A stretch of DNA of 64,000 nt from Glaciihabitans sp. (GTDB lineage Bacteria; Actinomycetota; Actinomycetes; Actinomycetales; Microbacteriaceae), in the NCBI GenBank assembly GCA_025463785.1, contig JAODBD010000014.1, positions 124,001 through 188,000 of the forward strand. The letters are read 5' to 3'. Of this stretch, positions 53,593 through 63,018 are shown in pieces. The stretch's first letter is position 1, and each line of letters begins with the position of its first letter. The notes below the pieces were generated by a model. It had not been told where the DNA came from. It saw only the letters and a program-made list of their open reading frames with translations, and searched no databases. Position numbers and translations under genes: made by a program.

Positions 53593-54366
53593 CTAGCCAG
53601 GAGCTACGGAAGACCACGCGACAGTGAGTTCGCCGAGGCGCCAGCGCGCACGGGTGCCGAGCACCGGCCAGCCGTCCGCGCGCATGCCCTCGACGGTCGC
53701 GATCCAACGCTGAGACGCTGCGAACACCGACAGCGGCGCGTTGACCTGCCAGTGTCGATCGAGCGATTTCAGGAACTCGTGGATTCGCTCACCCGGCACA
53801 TTGCGATGAATGAGCACCTTCGGCAGGCGCTCCGCCACAATCGACGGCACATCGAGCCCATCGAGTCTGAGGCTGACGGTGAACGACTGCGGGCCGCTGG
53901 CATCCAGCGCGACCCAGCTGCAGACCCGACCAATCTCGTTGCAGGTTCCCTCAACGAGGATGCCACCGGGTTGCAGCCGGGCAAGCATGGTCGCCCAGGC
54001 CCGCGCAACCTCCGACTCGTCGTATTGCCGCAGGACATTGAGGGCGCGGATGACCGTGGCACGTCGTCCGGTGGGCAGCGGGATCTCGAAACCTCCCAGC
54101 CGAAAGCTCACACCGGGGCGGGCTTCGAGGGCGGCCCTCGCGACGCGATCTGGATCGATTTCTATGCCGACGACTTCGACATCCGGCCTGATTTTCGCAA
54201 CGCGATCGTGGAGTTCGAGCGCGGTCGTCGCGCTGGCGCCGAAGCCGAGGTCGACGACGAGCGGATCGTCGGTGCGGCGCAGCACGGGCAAGGTGGCGAT
54301 CCAGCGGTCGACACGGCGCAGGCGGTTGACGCCGGTCGTGCCGCGCGTGACGCGCCCCTCCACCAT
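53593..54366 (-). CDS. SAM-dependent methyltransferase-like protein
   Basis: 257 residues from the ATG at 54366; the frame is open further upstream but runs through the 54393-54484 repeat, so this start is preferred. Rossmann motif I, LVVDLGFGASATTALEL (about residue 40), motif II VVGIEIDPDRV and GGILVEGTCNEIGR fit class I methyltransferases. The acceptor is unknown. Divergent from gpmA with the long repeat in the shared promoter region. Confidence 0.75.
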   Translation of the reverse strand: MVEGRVTRGTTGVNRLRRVDRWIATLPVLRRTDDPLVVDLGFGASATTALELHDRVAKIRPDVEVVGIEIDPDRVARAALEARPGVSFRLGGFEIPLPTGRRATVIRALNVLRQYDESEVARAWATMLARLQPGGILVEGTCNEIGRVCSWVALDASGPQSFTVSLRLDGLDVPSIVAERLPKVLIHRNVPGERIHEFLKSLDRHWQVNAPLSVFAASQRWIATVEGMRADGWPVLGTRARWRLGELTVAWSSVAPG

Positions 54367-54392
54367 CCCCCCATTCTCCCGGTTCTCGTGTC

Positions 54393-54484
54393 CGTAACTC
54401 ATGCTGGCTTGGATGCTCCGCGTTGCGAGCCCCCGGAGTTCCGCGAGTGACGCCGCCATGTCGGGGCGACGAGCATGAGTTACG
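54393..54484. repeat. 92-bp long inverted repeat, family A copy 2
   Basis: Perfect 13-bp arms CGTAACTCATGCT (54393-54405) and AGCATGAGTTACG (54472-54484). Same span as the copy at 11527-11618, with the shared arm consensus RTAACTCMTGCTGG and the shared centre CCCCCGGARTTCCGCG. It lies between the methyltransferase-like gene and gpmA, which are divergent. Confidence 0.85.
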
Positions 54485-54513
54485 CGCCAAGGAGGCGTCG
54501 ATAAACTGACGGC

Positions 54514-55257
54514 ATGACTTCGACGCTGATCCTGCTCCGCCACGGCAACTCCGACTGGAACCAGAAAAATCTGTTCACAGGCTGGGTGGATGTGGGCCTC
54601 AGCGACCAGGGGACCACCGAAGCCAGGCGCGCCGGCGAGCTGCTTGCCGATTCCGGCCTCAAGCCCGAAATCCTGTACACGAGCGTGCTGACCCGCGCCA
54701 TCCAGACGGCAAACCTTGCGCTGGAGGTTGCCGATCGCCTATGGATCCCGGTCAAGCGCACCTGGCGCCTCAACGAGCGGCACTACGGCGCTTTACAGGG
54801 CAAAGACAAGGCGCAAACGCTCGCAGAGTACGGCCCCGAGAAGTTCCAGACCTGGCGTCGTTCGTTCGACGTTCCGCCTCCGCCGCTCGACGACGACGCC
54901 GAGTACAGCCAGGTGCACGACGAGCGCTACATCGGTATCGATGGCGAGGTCCCGCGTACCGAATCCCTCAAACTCGTCATCGAGCGGATGCTGCCCTACT
55001 GGGAATCCGACATCACCGTCGACCTCGCCGCAGGCAAGACAGTCCTCGTCACCGCGCACGGAAACAGCCTGCGGGCGCTGGTCAAACATCTCGACGACAT
55101 CAGTGACGACGATATCGCCGAGCTCAACATCCCGACCGGCATCCCGCTGGTCTACGAGCTCGACGACAACTTCATGCCGACCAAGCCCGGCGCCTACCTC
55201 GACCCGGAGGCCGCAGCCGCAGGCGCTGCCGCCGTAGCAAACCAGGGCAAGAAGTAG
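54514..55257 (+). CDS. gpmA: 2,3-bisphosphoglycerate-dependent phosphoglycerate mutase
   Basis: 247 residues. Converts 3- and 2-phosphoglycerate in glycolysis. The catalytic [18 protein letters not shown] (RHG, His about residue 10), [20 protein letters not shown] (second site, Glu), [11 protein letters not shown] and [14 protein letters not shown] (second catalytic His) all match. ATG at 54514, 29 bp after the 92-bp inverted repeat. Confidence 0.97.
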   Translation: MTSTLILLRHGNSDWNQKNLFTGWVDVGLSDQGTTEARRAGELLADSGLKPEILYTSVLTRAIQTANLALEVADRLWIPVKRTWRLNERHYGALQGKDKAQTLAEYGPEKFQTWRRSFDVPPPPLDDDAEYSQVHDERYIGIDGEVPRTESLKLVIERMLPYWESDITVDLAAGKTVLVTAHGNSLRALVKHLDDISDDDIAELNIPTGIPLVYELDDNFMPTKPGAYLDPEAAAAGAAAVANQGKK

Positions 55258-55286
55258 CCCGGGGTCGGGCGCTCCCGCCCCCGAAG

Positions 55287-55349
55287 CGCTGAGGGGCGCC
55301 ATATCGGCCTTCCGCGCGGTCGGGAACGTCGATATGACGCCCCTCAGCG
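55287..55349. repeat. 63-bp inverted repeat between gpmA and phoU
   Basis: Arms of 20 bp match at 19 positions (CGCTGAGGGGCGCCATATCG at 55287-55306; right arm 55330-55349) around a 23-bp centre with TTCCGCG. It lies between convergent genes and may terminate both, but its arms are longer than a usual terminator and resemble in style the other long repeats of the window. Confidence 0.75.
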
Positions 55350-55357
55350 ATCGGAGG

Positions 55358-56011
55358 TTAGGCGTCCGTGGGGATCCAGTCGCCGGTCGCCAGGTACTGC
55401 ACCTTCTTGGCGATTGACACCGCGTGGTCTGCGAAACGCTCGTGGTAGCGCGAGGCGAGCGTGGCATCCACGGTATCGATTGCCTCGCCCTTCCACGTTT
55501 CGCCGAGCACCTTGTCGAAGACCGAAAGGTGAAGGGCGTCGATCTTGTCGTCCTCATTGCGGATGTCTTCGGCGATCACGACATCCTCGGTTTTCAGCAG
55601 CTCCACCAGCTTCCGCGCGATCTCGACATCCAGCCGACCCATCTCGGCGAACGTCGGGCGCAGGCTCTTCGGAACGACCTTGTCAGGGAAGCGATAGCGG
55701 GCGAGTTGGGCGATGTGCTCGCTCATGTCACCCATGCGCTCAAGCGATGCGCTGATGCGGAGCGCGCTGACCACGATGCGAAGATCGCGCGCGACCGGCT
55801 GCTGCCTGGCGAGGATGTTGATGGCCAGCTCATCGAGTTCCTGGGCGGCCGCGTCAATCTTGTTGTCGTCAGCGATGACGGTCTCGGCCAGGGATACGTT
55901 GGACTCGTTGAACGCTCGCGTTGCATTCTCGATCGAAAGGGCGACGAGGTCGGCGATCTCGATGAGACGCTCCTGCACCTCTCGCAGTTCCTGCTGGAAT
56001 ACCTCGCGCAT
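55358..56011 (-). CDS. phoU: Phosphate-signalling regulator PhoU
   Basis: 217 residues, two repeats of a three-helix bundle with the metal-binding patterns NATRAFNE ... LDELAINILARQQPVARDLR and RMGDMSEHIAQLARYRF ... VVIAEDIRNEDDKIDALH. Couples the state of PstSCAB to the sensor kinase. Divergent from senX3-like and carrying its own PHO-like repeat upstream; its separation from pst is normal for Actinobacteria. Confidence 0.96.
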   Translation of the reverse strand: MREVFQQELREVQERLIEIADLVALSIENATRAFNESNVSLAETVIADDNKIDAAAQELDELAINILARQQPVARDLRIVVSALRISASLERMGDMSEHIAQLARYRFPDKVVPKSLRPTFAEMGRLDVEIARKLVELLKTEDVVIAEDIRNEDDKIDALHLSVFDKVLGETWKGEAIDTVDATLASRYHERFADHAVSIAKKVQYLATGDWIPTDA

Positions 56012-56077
56012 TATCTATGTCCCTCATCCTGCGGGCATGACAAACCCGCACAGTTCTTCGCCACAGTGCCCCGCCAA

Positions 56078-56095
56078 GGTTAACGGCGGGTGGCC
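56078..56095 (-). promoter_or_regulatory. PHO-box-like repeat upstream of phoU
   Basis: Minus strand GGCCACC-N4-GTTAACC, two PHO-box half-sites (56089-56095 and 56078-56084) exactly 11 bp apart, 67 bp upstream of the phoU start. Weaker than the pstS site (one half is GGCCACC). Confidence 0.5.
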
Positions 56096-56178
56096 GAGCC
56101 TTGAACATTGTTCTAAGCGCTACGGTCTTTTGCCCCGAGCCCGGTGACTGTACGAAAGTTCTCACTAATCTAGTCGCT

Positions 56179-57333
56179 ATGGACCCCGCAACGCTGGTGC
56201 CTCTGTCGCTCGTGTTCGGCGTCGTCGTGGGGGCTGCAGTGGTCGTCATCATCATGCTGGCTGCGCAACGTGGCCGTCACGCCGCAGAAGTGGTTAACAC
56301 GGCAGTACCGGATGGTGTCGATCAGGTGCTGGACGCCCTCGAGTCCGCGGGGGTCGTCATCGATCCCTCCAACACGGTCGTCAAGGCATCGCCCGGCGCG
56401 CTGGCGTTCGGCCTGGTTTGGAATCAGAAGCTCGTTCACCCCGAACTCACGAAAATGGTTGACCTGGTCAGGCGCACCGGCGAACCGATCAGCGAAGAAC
56501 TGCACCTGTCGCGTGGGCCGATCGGGGAGGCGAGCATCCACCTGTGGGTGCGTGTCGCCCGCCTGGGCGCGCGGTACATCCTGCTCATCGCCGAAGATCG
56601 CACCGAGGGTTATCGCCTCGAGGAGGTGCGTCGGGATTTCGTGGCCAACATCAGTCACGAACTCAAGACCCCGATTGGCGCCGTCAGCCTGCTCGCTGAG
56701 GCTCTCAGCAGCGCCGCCAACGAACCGGAGCAGGTCAAGCGATTTGCGATGCGGCTGACAAAGGAGTCCGAGCGTCTCGCGAATATCACCCAGGAAATCA
56801 TCCAGCTCTCCCGCCTGCAGGCGGCGGATGCCCTCACCAAGCCGTCGCTCATCGACCTCGACGACGTGGTCGCCATTGCGATCGACCAGAATCGGGTGGC
56901 GGCGGATGTCCGCGGTATCCGACTCGTGAGTGGGGGCGAGTCCGACACGTTCGTGTACGGCGACGAGGCGCTCCTGGTCGTGGCGTTACACAACCTGGTC
57001 TCGAACGCCATCCAGTACTCGCCCGACAACTCGCGCGTCGGCATCGGTGTGAGCGAAGCCGCCGGCATCATCGAAATTGCGGTGACCGACCAGGGCGTCG
57101 GAATCCCCGAGGATGAACGCGACCGCGTGTTCGAACGGTTCTATCGCAGCGACCCGGCCCGCAGCCGCAACACCGGTGGCTCCGGCCTCGGTCTCGCCAT
57201 CGTCAAACACGTCGTGCAAAACCACGGCGGCGACGTGCGTGTGTGGTCGCAACTCGGCCACGGCTCCACCTTCACCATCCGGCTGCCAGAAGCGTCGCCG
57301 GCAACAGCAGCAAGTCTTGGAGTTGCGCAATGA
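56179..57333 (+). CDS. senX3: SenX3-like phosphate sensor histidine kinase
   Basis: 384 residues from the ATG at 56179. One N-terminal membrane helix (LVPLSLVFGVVVGAAVVVII), a PAS-like region (about 50-150), then HisKA with the phospho-His in FVANISHELKTPIGAVSLLA and the ATPase domain ALHNLVSNAIQYSPDN, VTDQGVGIPEDERDRVFERF and GGSGLGLAIVKH. Start and stop overlap regX3 by four bases. With PhoU and RegX3 it forms the phosphate-starvation response; the missing extracellular loop fits sensing through PhoU and PstSCAB. Confidence 0.93.
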   Translation: MDPATLVPLSLVFGVVVGAAVVVIIMLAAQRGRHAAEVVNTAVPDGVDQVLDALESAGVVIDPSNTVVKASPGALAFGLVWNQKLVHPELTKMVDLVRRTGEPISEELHLSRGPIGEASIHLWVRVARLGARYILLIAEDRTEGYRLEEVRRDFVANISHELKTPIGAVSLLAEALSSAANEPEQVKRFAMRLTKESERLANITQEIIQLSRLQAADALTKPSLIDLDDVVAIAIDQNRVAADVRGIRLVSGGESDTFVYGDEALLVVALHNLVSNAIQYSPDNSRVGIGVSEAAGIIEIAVTDQGVGIPEDERDRVFERFYRSDPARSRNTGGSGLGLAIVKHVVQNHGGDVRVWSQLGHGSTFTIRLPEASPATAASLGVAQ

Positions 57334-58010
57334 CCAGAATCCTCATCGTCGAAGACGAGCCTGCGTTGAGCGAACCGCTCGCGTTCCTGCTCGAGCGCGA
57401 GGGTTACGAGACCACGACGGCAGCGGACGGCCTGGTCGCGGTGGCCGAGTTCGACCGCAACGGCAGCGACCTGGTGTTGCTCGACCTCATGCTTCCCGGG
57501 CTTCCCGGTACCGAGGTGTGTCGGGAGATTCGCGCCCGTTCGTCGGTGCCGATAATCATGCTGACGGCCAAGGACAGCGAGATCGACATCGTCGTCGGGC
57601 TTGAGCTTGGGGCCGACGACTACGTGACGAAGCCGTACTCGTCTCGGGAGCTGCTCGCGCGCATCCGGGCCATTCTTCGTCGTCGTGTCGAGGAGGATGA
57701 CGTACGCGAAGCGGTGCTGGAAGCCGGAACCGTGCGCATGGACATCGAGCGTCACACCGTGAGCGTCGCAGGCAAGGACACCCCCATGCCGCTCAAGGAA
57801 TTCGAACTGCTTGAAGTTCTGTTGCGCAACTCCGGTCGGGTATTGACCCGTGGTCAGCTGATCGACCGCGTTTGGGGTGCCGACTATTACGGCGATACCA
57901 AGACGCTCGATGTGCACATCAAGCGCATCCGGTCTCGCATCGAGCAGACCCCCTCGGAGCCGACAATGCTCGTCACCGTCCGCGGGTTGGGCTATCGGTT
58001 CGAGGCGTAG
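57330..58010 (+). CDS. regX3: RegX3-like phosphate response regulator
   Basis: 226 residues from ATG 57330. Receiver domain with the phospho-Asp in DLVLLDLMLPGLPGTEVC and Lys in LTAKDSEID, then an OmpR-type winged helix (MPLKEFELLEVLLRNSGRVL, VWGADYYGDTKTLDVHIKRI, RGLGYRFEA). Overlaps senX3 by ATGA. It is the likely protein that binds the PHO boxes at 46631 and 56078. Its stop codon lies in the loop of a strong hairpin. Confidence 0.95.
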   Translation: MTRILIVEDEPALSEPLAFLLEREGYETTTAADGLVAVAEFDRNGSDLVLLDLMLPGLPGTEVCREIRARSSVPIIMLTAKDSEIDIVVGLELGADDYVTKPYSSRELLARIRAILRRRVEEDDVREAVLEAGTVRMDIERHTVSVAGKDTPMPLKEFELLEVLLRNSGRVLTRGQLIDRVWGADYYGDTKTLDVHIKRIRSRIEQTPSEPTMLVTVRGLGYRFEA

Positions 58011-58020
58011 CCTCGAACCG
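57996..58020 (+). terminator. Hairpin containing the regX3 stop codon
   Basis: Perfect 11-bp stem CGGTTCGAGGC / GCCTCGAACCG with the 3-nt loop GTA (58007-58009). The TAG stop is 58008-58010. Two further copies of CGAGGCGTAGCC follow at 58041-58052 and 58069-58080, so the sequence was duplicated in the 75 bp before the next gene. Confidence 0.65.
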
Positions 58021-58040
58021 GTCAAACCTGCGCAGTGTTT

Positions 58041-58080
58041 CGAGGCGTAGCCGCGAATAACCGCGCAGCGAGGCGTAGCC
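58041..58080. repeat. Repeated CGAGGCGTAGCC units after regX3
   Basis: The 12-bp word at 58001-58012 (end of regX3) recurs exactly at 58041-58052 and 58069-58080. The copies are 40 and 28 bp apart and the intervening DNA is not repeated. Confidence 0.75.
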
Positions 58081-58084
58081 GCCG

Positions 58085-58663
58085 CTAGTTGCTCGGGGCG
58101 CCTGACGCCGTCGGGTTCGGGCATCCGATGCCCTTACCGGCCGCTGCTGTCGAGCAGATCGCCGGGTTCGGCGTGGGCGTTGGTGTCGGCTGCAAGTGGC
58201 CGTAAGTGGGATCCTGGCCATTCAGCACGGGGATTCGCACGTTCTTGCCGCTGACGCCGTTGTACTGCACGAAGATGGTGAGGAGCCCGCCCGGCTGCAC
58301 ATTGATGGCGTTCATGATGAGCTGTGGCACGCCCGGGTTGCCATATGAGATGACATCGCCCGCGGCCATCTTGACATCGACCGTCGTGCGCGCGGTCATG
58401 TTATTGACGTGTGAAACGTACTGGAGCTTGACATCCTGAGCGGACTTCGACGTGTTGATCAGCACGCCGACGAAGTTTGCCGTCTCGCCATCCGGGCTAA
58501 TGACAAACGCGTTGCGCAGTTGGATGTCGCCGACGTTGAGGCTCACGCCATCGCTCGCGTCATACGGGATCAGCGTTGCCTGGGGGGCGAAGAACGTGCA
58601 GCCAACCAGGGCGAGCATAAGCCCGATTGCGAGTACCGCGGCTGCCGCGATGCGTCGTCTCAC
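58085..58663 (-). CDS. LpqE-like exported lipoprotein
   Basis: 192 residues from the GTG at 58663, chosen for its GGAGGGACTC ribosome site; a TTG at 58684 is the alternative. Signal peptide with lipobox LALVGC (Cys about residue 22). The mature part is beta-rich (LNVGDIQLRNAFVISPDGET, ANFVGVLINTSKSAQDVKLQ) and ends in a PTPTPTP linker and a Cys-containing tail. Position next to carD-ispDF-cysS corresponds to lpqE in mycobacteria, and the beta-sandwich pattern is compatible with LpqE, but primary identity is too low to be sure. Confidence 0.65.
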   Translation of the reverse strand: MRRRIAAAAVLAIGLMLALVGCTFFAPQATLIPYDASDGVSLNVGDIQLRNAFVISPDGETANFVGVLINTSKSAQDVKLQYVSHVNNMTARTTVDVKMAAGDVISYGNPGVPQLIMNAINVQPGGLLTIFVQYNGVSGKNVRIPVLNGQDPTYGHLQPTPTPTPNPAICSTAAAGKGIGCPNPTASGAPSN

Positions 58664-58725
58664 GAGTCCCTCCAGAACAGACAAAACCAGTCGTTGACTC
58701 AGCCTACCCAGTCAACTTGCCAGCG

Positions 58726-58767
58726 CTAGGTTAGGACAGCCTTACCGTGAGCGCCCTGTGATAAACT
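58726..58767 (+). promoter_or_regulatory. carD promoter with iron-box-like site
   Basis: An extended -10 element TGATAAACT (58759-58767) stands 27 bp before the carD ATG. Upstream, 58726-58744 resembles the DtxR/IdeR 19-bp box (arms CTAGG and CCTTA around TTAGGACAG), with about 13 of 19 positions agreeing with TTAGGTTAGGCTAACCTAA by eye. Both are candidates only. Confidence 0.4.
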
Positions 58768-58793
58768 AGGTGTCTTCGAACGGAGCCCTATTC

Positions 58794-59276
58794 ATGCTTT
58801 TTGAGGTTGGCGAGACAGTCGTTTACCCCCACCACGGCGCAGCAACGATCACCGAGGTGAAGAAGAGGATCATCAAGGGCGAAGAGAAGCTCTACCTGAA
58901 ACTCAACGTCACTCAGGGTGATCTGACGATCGAGGTTCCCGCAGACAACGTTGATTTGGTCGGCGTCCGTGACGTCATCGGTCGCGAAGGCCTCGACAAG
59001 GTCTTCGAAGTTTTGCGCGCGCCCTTCACCGAGGAGCCGACCAACTGGTCGCGTCGTTACAAGGCGAATCTCGAGAAGTTGGCGTCCGGCGATGTCATCA
59101 AGGTGTCGGAGGTCGTTCGCGACCTGTGGCGCCGCGACCAGGATCGTGGGCTGTCGGCTGGCGAAAAGCGCATGCTTGCCAAGGCGCGCCAGATCCTGAT
59201 CTCGGAGCTCGCGCTCGCTGAGAAGACCGACGAAGAGAAGGCGTCGACGGTCCTCGACGAAGTACTGGCCTCCTAA
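58794..59276 (+). CDS. carD: CarD-family RNA polymerase-binding regulator
   Basis: 160 residues from the ATG at 58794. N-terminal RNA-polymerase-interacting Tudor-like domain ([20 protein letters not shown] and [14 protein letters not shown]) and helical C-terminal DNA-binding domain with [20 protein letters not shown] and [20 protein letters not shown] (the conserved Trp wedge lies in this family's W). CarD stabilises open promoter complexes and is essential in mycobacteria. Heads a run of plus-strand genes: ispDF, cysS, rlmB. Confidence 0.97.
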   Translation: MLFEVGETVVYPHHGAATITEVKKRIIKGEEKLYLKLNVTQGDLTIEVPADNVDLVGVRDVIGREGLDKVFEVLRAPFTEEPTNWSRRYKANLEKLASGDVIKVSEVVRDLWRRDQDRGLSAGEKRMLAKARQILISELALAEKTDEEKASTVLDEVLAS

Positions 59277-59350
59277 CCTTCGGGCAGGGCTTGTCCTCGA
59301 GCAGGTCTTATCCACCGACGGCAGTTGCACGCAATTAATCGCGGAGGTCG

Positions 59351-60520
59351 ATGGTGACTCGTTCGGTTACGGTCGGCGTCATCGTGGTTGCCGCGGGCGC
59401 GGGTGCGCGCCTCGGCGCTGACGTTCCGAAAGCATTCGTTTCGATTGCCGGCAGAACGATTCTCGAGCGAGCGCTGGCGCCTATTTTCGGGATGTCTGAG
59501 CCAGCCCAGGTCGTCGTCGTCGTTCCCGAGGCCGAGTACGCGCACTCCCAGGAACTCCTGCGCGCCGCCGCCGGTGCCGCAATCGAGTACGCGAGTGTGG
59601 TGGTCGGTGGTCCAACCCGGCAGGCCTCCGTCGCGGCGGGGCTGAAGGCTCTGTGGCCCGACATCGGCGTCGTGCTCGTGCACGACGCGGCGCGCCCGTT
59701 TACCCCGTCGGCACTCTTCGATGCGGTAGTTGAGAGGGTGAGGGCGACCGGTGATGGCGTCATCCCGGGCCTGCCTGTTGCCGACACGCTCAAGCAGACG
59801 GATGCCGGCCACGCGACCGGTACCGTCGATCGCGCGTTGCTGACGGCGGTCCAGACCCCGCAGGGCTTCCCGCGGGCGGAGTTGCTCCACGCCTACCAGT
59901 CGGCGACGGACGACTTCACAGACGACGCGGCCGTCTTCGCCGCGGCAGCCCACGCCGTGCACGTAATCGAGGGCGACCCCCTCGGCTTCAAGATCACGAC
60001 CCCGTGGGATCTGCGTCGCGCCCAACAGCTGGCAGAACAGCTGGCAGAACCGCGCGGCATGCGAACCGGCATCGGCATCGACGTTCACGCGTTCGACGAC
60101 TCGGTCGAGCTCTGGCTCGGCGGGATGCCGTGGCCGGGCGAGCCGGGACTGGCCGGTCACAGCGACGGCGACGCGCTCTCGCACGCGATCTGCGACGCCC
60201 TACTGTCTGCGGCGGGTCTAGGCGACCTCGGCGCTGTGTTCGGAACGGACGACCCCCGCTTCGCGGGGGCGCACGGCGAGGTCTTCGTCCGTGAGACGGT
60301 TGCGCTGGTGCGGGCCGCAGGTTTTGGCATCCTGAATGTCGCGGTGCAGGTTGTTGGCATCCGGCCGAAGCTGGCCCCGAGGCGTGCCGAACTCGAGGCG
60401 CACCTGGGCGCGCTGGTCGGCGCACCGGTCAGCATCTCGGCAACGACGTCGGACGGTCTCGGGTTCACCGGGCGTGGCGAGGGTATCGCCGCGGTCGCGA
60501 CCGCGCTGATTTCCGCGTAA
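59351..60520 (+). CDS. ispDF: Bifunctional MEP-pathway enzyme IspDF
   Basis: 389 residues. The N-terminal cytidylyltransferase (about 1-230) has [35 protein letters not shown] and [14 protein letters not shown]. The C-terminal 2-C-methyl-erythritol 2,4-cyclodiphosphate synthase (about 235-389) has [31 protein letters not shown] (metal-binding Asp and His) and [16 protein letters not shown]. Both steps of isoprenoid-precursor synthesis are in one chain, whereas mycobacteria keep ispD and ispF separate. A ribosome site GGAGGTCG precedes the ATG. Confidence 0.96.
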   Translation: MVTRSVTVGVIVVAAGAGARLGADVPKAFVSIAGRTILERALAPIFGMSEPAQVVVVVPEAEYAHSQELLRAAAGAAIEYASVVVGGPTRQASVAAGLKALWPDIGVVLVHDAARPFTPSALFDAVVERVRATGDGVIPGLPVADTLKQTDAGHATGTVDRALLTAVQTPQGFPRAELLHAYQSATDDFTDDAAVFAAAAHAVHVIEGDPLGFKITTPWDLRRAQQLAEQLAEPRGMRTGIGIDVHAFDDSVELWLGGMPWPGEPGLAGHSDGDALSHAICDALLSAAGLGDLGAVFGTDDPRFAGAHGEVFVRETVALVRAAGFGILNVAVQVVGIRPKLAPRRAELEAHLGALVGAPVSISATTSDGLGFTGRGEGIAAVATALISA

Positions 60521-60550
60521 TGGGTAGGGCCGGGTCGGTAAACTCACCGA

Positions 60551-61969
60551 GTGACTATCCGGCTCTATGACACCAGGGCGCAAGTCCTCAAGGACTTCGT
60601 GCCCCTCGTTCCCGAGCAGGTCGGCATCTACGTTTGCGGTCCTACAGTGCAGTCGTCGCCGCACATCGGTCACCTGCGGTCGGCGCTTGTCTACGACCTG
60701 TGGCGTCGCTGGTTTACCTATCGCGGTCTCAGCGTGACGCTCGTGCGCAACGTGACCGACATCGACGACAAGATCCTCACCAACGCAGCTAACTCCACCG
60801 AGGAATGGTGGGCGCTCGCGTACCGCTACGAGCTCGAGTTCACCGACTCCTACCGCCGCCTCGGCATCGCAGCGCCAACCTACGAGCCTCGCGCTACGGC
60901 CAGCGTCACCGAAATGCAGGCCATCATCGCGCGGTTGATCGAACGTGGGCACGCCTACGCGGCAACCGATGGCTCGGGCGACGTGTACTTCGACACCGGC
61001 AGCTGGCCGTCATACGGTGAACTCAGCCACCAGAAGCTGACCGACATGGTCGCCGCGACCGACGCTGACCCGCGAGGGAAGCGTGCTCCGCAGGACTTCG
61101 CGCTCTGGAAGGGCACAAAGCCCGACGAACCGGCTTCGGCATCCTGGGCTTCGCCGTGGGGTGCCGGCCGGCCTGGCTGGCACATCGAGTGCTCGGCGAT
61201 GTCGTCGCGGTACCTCGGCGCGGGCTTCGACATTCACGGCGGCGGCCTCGACCTGCGCTTTCCGCACCACGAAAACGAGCTCGCGCAGTCGACCGCCGCT
61301 GGCGACGCGTTCGCGAGTTACTGGGTGCACAACGGGCTCGTCAACGTCAACGGCCAGAAGATGTCGAAGTCGCTCGGCAACTCGATCTTCGCGTCCGAGT
61401 TCCTCGACATGGCCCGCCCGCTGGTCGTTCGCTACTACCTTGGCGCCGCTCATTACCGGTCGATCATCGACTACCACGACGGCGCGCTGATCGAGGCCGA
61501 GGCCGCGCTCGATCGCATCGAGACGTTCATGACGAGGGCGAACCGGCGGCTCGATGGCACCAGGTTTGCGGGGAGCGGTGCGCCGGTCATCCCGAGCGAA
61601 TTTGCTGAGGCGATGGATGACGACCTCGCGGTCCCGCAGGCGCTCGCAGTTCTGCACGACCGGGTTCGCGCCGGCAACGCGGCGCTCGACGGTGAAGACC
61701 TTGCCGCGGCGGCGGAAATTCGCGGCGAGGTCACTGCGATGACCGAGGTTCTCGGCATCAACCCGCACTCGCCGGAGTGGCGGGTATCCACGACGGCGCC
61801 GACGGATCGCGCGCTTGGTGCCCTCATCGATCGCCTGGTCGAAGACCGGGAGACTGCGCGAAGCAACCGTGATTTTGCCGCGGCCGACCGCATCCGTGAT
61901 GAACTGGCTGCTGCGGGCATTACGGTAGAAGATTCGCCTACCGGCACACATTGGAGCATTGAATCGTGA
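60551..61969 (+). CDS. cysS: Cysteinyl-tRNA synthetase
   Basis: 472 residues from a GTG. HIGH-type motif PHIGHLR (in [20 protein letters not shown], about residue 37), the zinc-site cysteines in VCGPT and HIECSAM with the downstream His/Glu of HHENELAQS, and KMSKS in [11 protein letters not shown]. The C-terminal DALR-type helical part is present. It charges tRNA-Cys; some Actinobacteria have a related MshC, but the DALR and tail region and gene order mark this as the synthetase. Confidence 0.96.
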   Translation: MTIRLYDTRAQVLKDFVPLVPEQVGIYVCGPTVQSSPHIGHLRSALVYDLWRRWFTYRGLSVTLVRNVTDIDDKILTNAANSTEEWWALAYRYELEFTDSYRRLGIAAPTYEPRATASVTEMQAIIARLIERGHAYAATDGSGDVYFDTGSWPSYGELSHQKLTDMVAATDADPRGKRAPQDFALWKGTKPDEPASASWASPWGAGRPGWHIECSAMSSRYLGAGFDIHGGGLDLRFPHHENELAQSTAAGDAFASYWVHNGLVNVNGQKMSKSLGNSIFASEFLDMARPLVVRYYLGAAHYRSIIDYHDGALIEAEAALDRIETFMTRANRRLDGTRFAGSGAPVIPSEFAEAMDDDLAVPQALAVLHDRVRAGNAALDGEDLAAAAEIRGEVTAMTEVLGINPHSPEWRVSTTAPTDRALGALIDRLVEDRETARSNRDFAAADRIRDELAAAGITVEDSPTGTHWSIES

Positions 61970-62985
61970 AGAACCCAGCCAGCAAGCCCCGCGCAGGGGC
62001 AGTGCGCAAGACGCGGAAGGGCCCGCAGGTCGGCTCCGGCGGCCAGGGACGACAGGCTCTCGAGGGCAAGAAGCCCACGCCGAAGGCCGAGGACCGTCCG
62101 TACCATCCCGCAGGCAAGCGCAAGGCCGCCTCCGAGCGGTTCGTCGCGTCGGGCGGCCGGGCGAAATCGGGCAACTCGGCAACTTCCGGAGGTGCCCCGA
62201 CCAACTCGCGCCCGCGGTCGCGCAACAAGACCGCTGACGAGAGCGAGGTCGTCACCGGCCGCAACTCCGTCGTCGAAGCGCTGCGTGCCCGCATCCCGGC
62301 GACGGCCCTCTACGTTGCGACGCGGATCGAAGTGGACGATCGGGTCAAGGAAGCCCTGAACCTCGCGAACCATCGCGGCATCCCCGTGCTCGAAGTGATG
62401 CGGCCCGAGCTCGACCGGTTGGCCGGCTTCGACTCCGTGCATCAGGGGCTCGCCCTCAAGGTGCCGCCGTATGAATATGCACACCCGGTCGAACTGCTGG
62501 AGCAGGCGATCAGCCGCGGCAAGAAGCCGTTGTTTGTGGCGCTGGACGGCATCACCGATCCGCGCAACCTTGGAGCGATCATCCGCTCGGTTGCGGCGTT
62601 CGGTGGCCAGGGTGTCATCGTTCCGCAGCGTCGGTCAGTCGGGCTGACCGCTTCGGCGTGGAAGACATCCGCGGGCGCCGCGGCCCGCACACCCGTCGCG
62701 ATGGCGGCGAACCTCACGCAGACGCTCAAGGACTTCAAACAGCGCGGCGTCTTCGTGCTCGGGCTGGATGGCGACGGCGACATCTCGTTGCCGTCGATCG
62801 AACTCGCGAATGAGCCGGTGCTGCTGGTGGTCGGCAGCGAGGGCAAGGGACTGTCTCGCCTGGTGACGGAGACCTGCGATGCCGTGGTGTCGATCCCGAT
62901 CTCGGCGGCGACCGAGTCGCTCAACGCGGGAATCGCGGTCAGCGTCGCGCTCTACGAAATCGCCAAGCGCCGCGCCGCGAAGTAG
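61966..62985 (+). CDS. rlmB: 23S rRNA (guanosine-2'-O-) methyltransferase RlmB
   Basis: 339 residues; GTG start overlaps the cysS stop by four bases. A Lys/Arg/Gly-rich N-terminal extension of about 90 residues precedes the substrate-binding domain ([20 protein letters not shown]) and SpoU/TrmH knot: [20 protein letters not shown] (motif 1), [15 protein letters not shown] (motif 2) and [20 protein letters not shown] (motif 3). The equivalent gene in Mycobacterium (Rv3579c) has the same position after cysS. Confidence 0.95.
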   Translation: MKNPASKPRAGAVRKTRKGPQVGSGGQGRQALEGKKPTPKAEDRPYHPAGKRKAASERFVASGGRAKSGNSATSGGAPTNSRPRSRNKTADESEVVTGRNSVVEALRARIPATALYVATRIEVDDRVKEALNLANHRGIPVLEVMRPELDRLAGFDSVHQGLALKVPPYEYAHPVELLEQAISRGKKPLFVALDGITDPRNLGAIIRSVAAFGGQGVIVPQRRSVGLTASAWKTSAGAAARTPVAMAANLTQTLKDFKQRGVFVLGLDGDGDISLPSIELANEPVLLVVGSEGKGLSRLVTETCDAVVSIPISAATESLNAGIAVSVALYEIAKRRAAK

Positions 62986-63009
62986 CCCGCGGGCATGACC
63001 GCCCGCGGG
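62986..63009. terminator. Bidirectional hairpin between rlmB and DUF4032 gene
   Basis: Perfect 9-bp stem CCCGCGGGC / GCCCGCGGG with a 6-nt loop, directly after the rlmB stop and 10 bp from the end of the convergent gene. Confidence 0.7.
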
Positions 63010-63018
63010 TGACTACCG

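Noticed and set aside
54367-54543. Longer N-terminus of the methyltransferase-like protein
   Set aside because: The extra codons would be encoded by the 92-bp inverted repeat and by the start of gpmA on the other strand.
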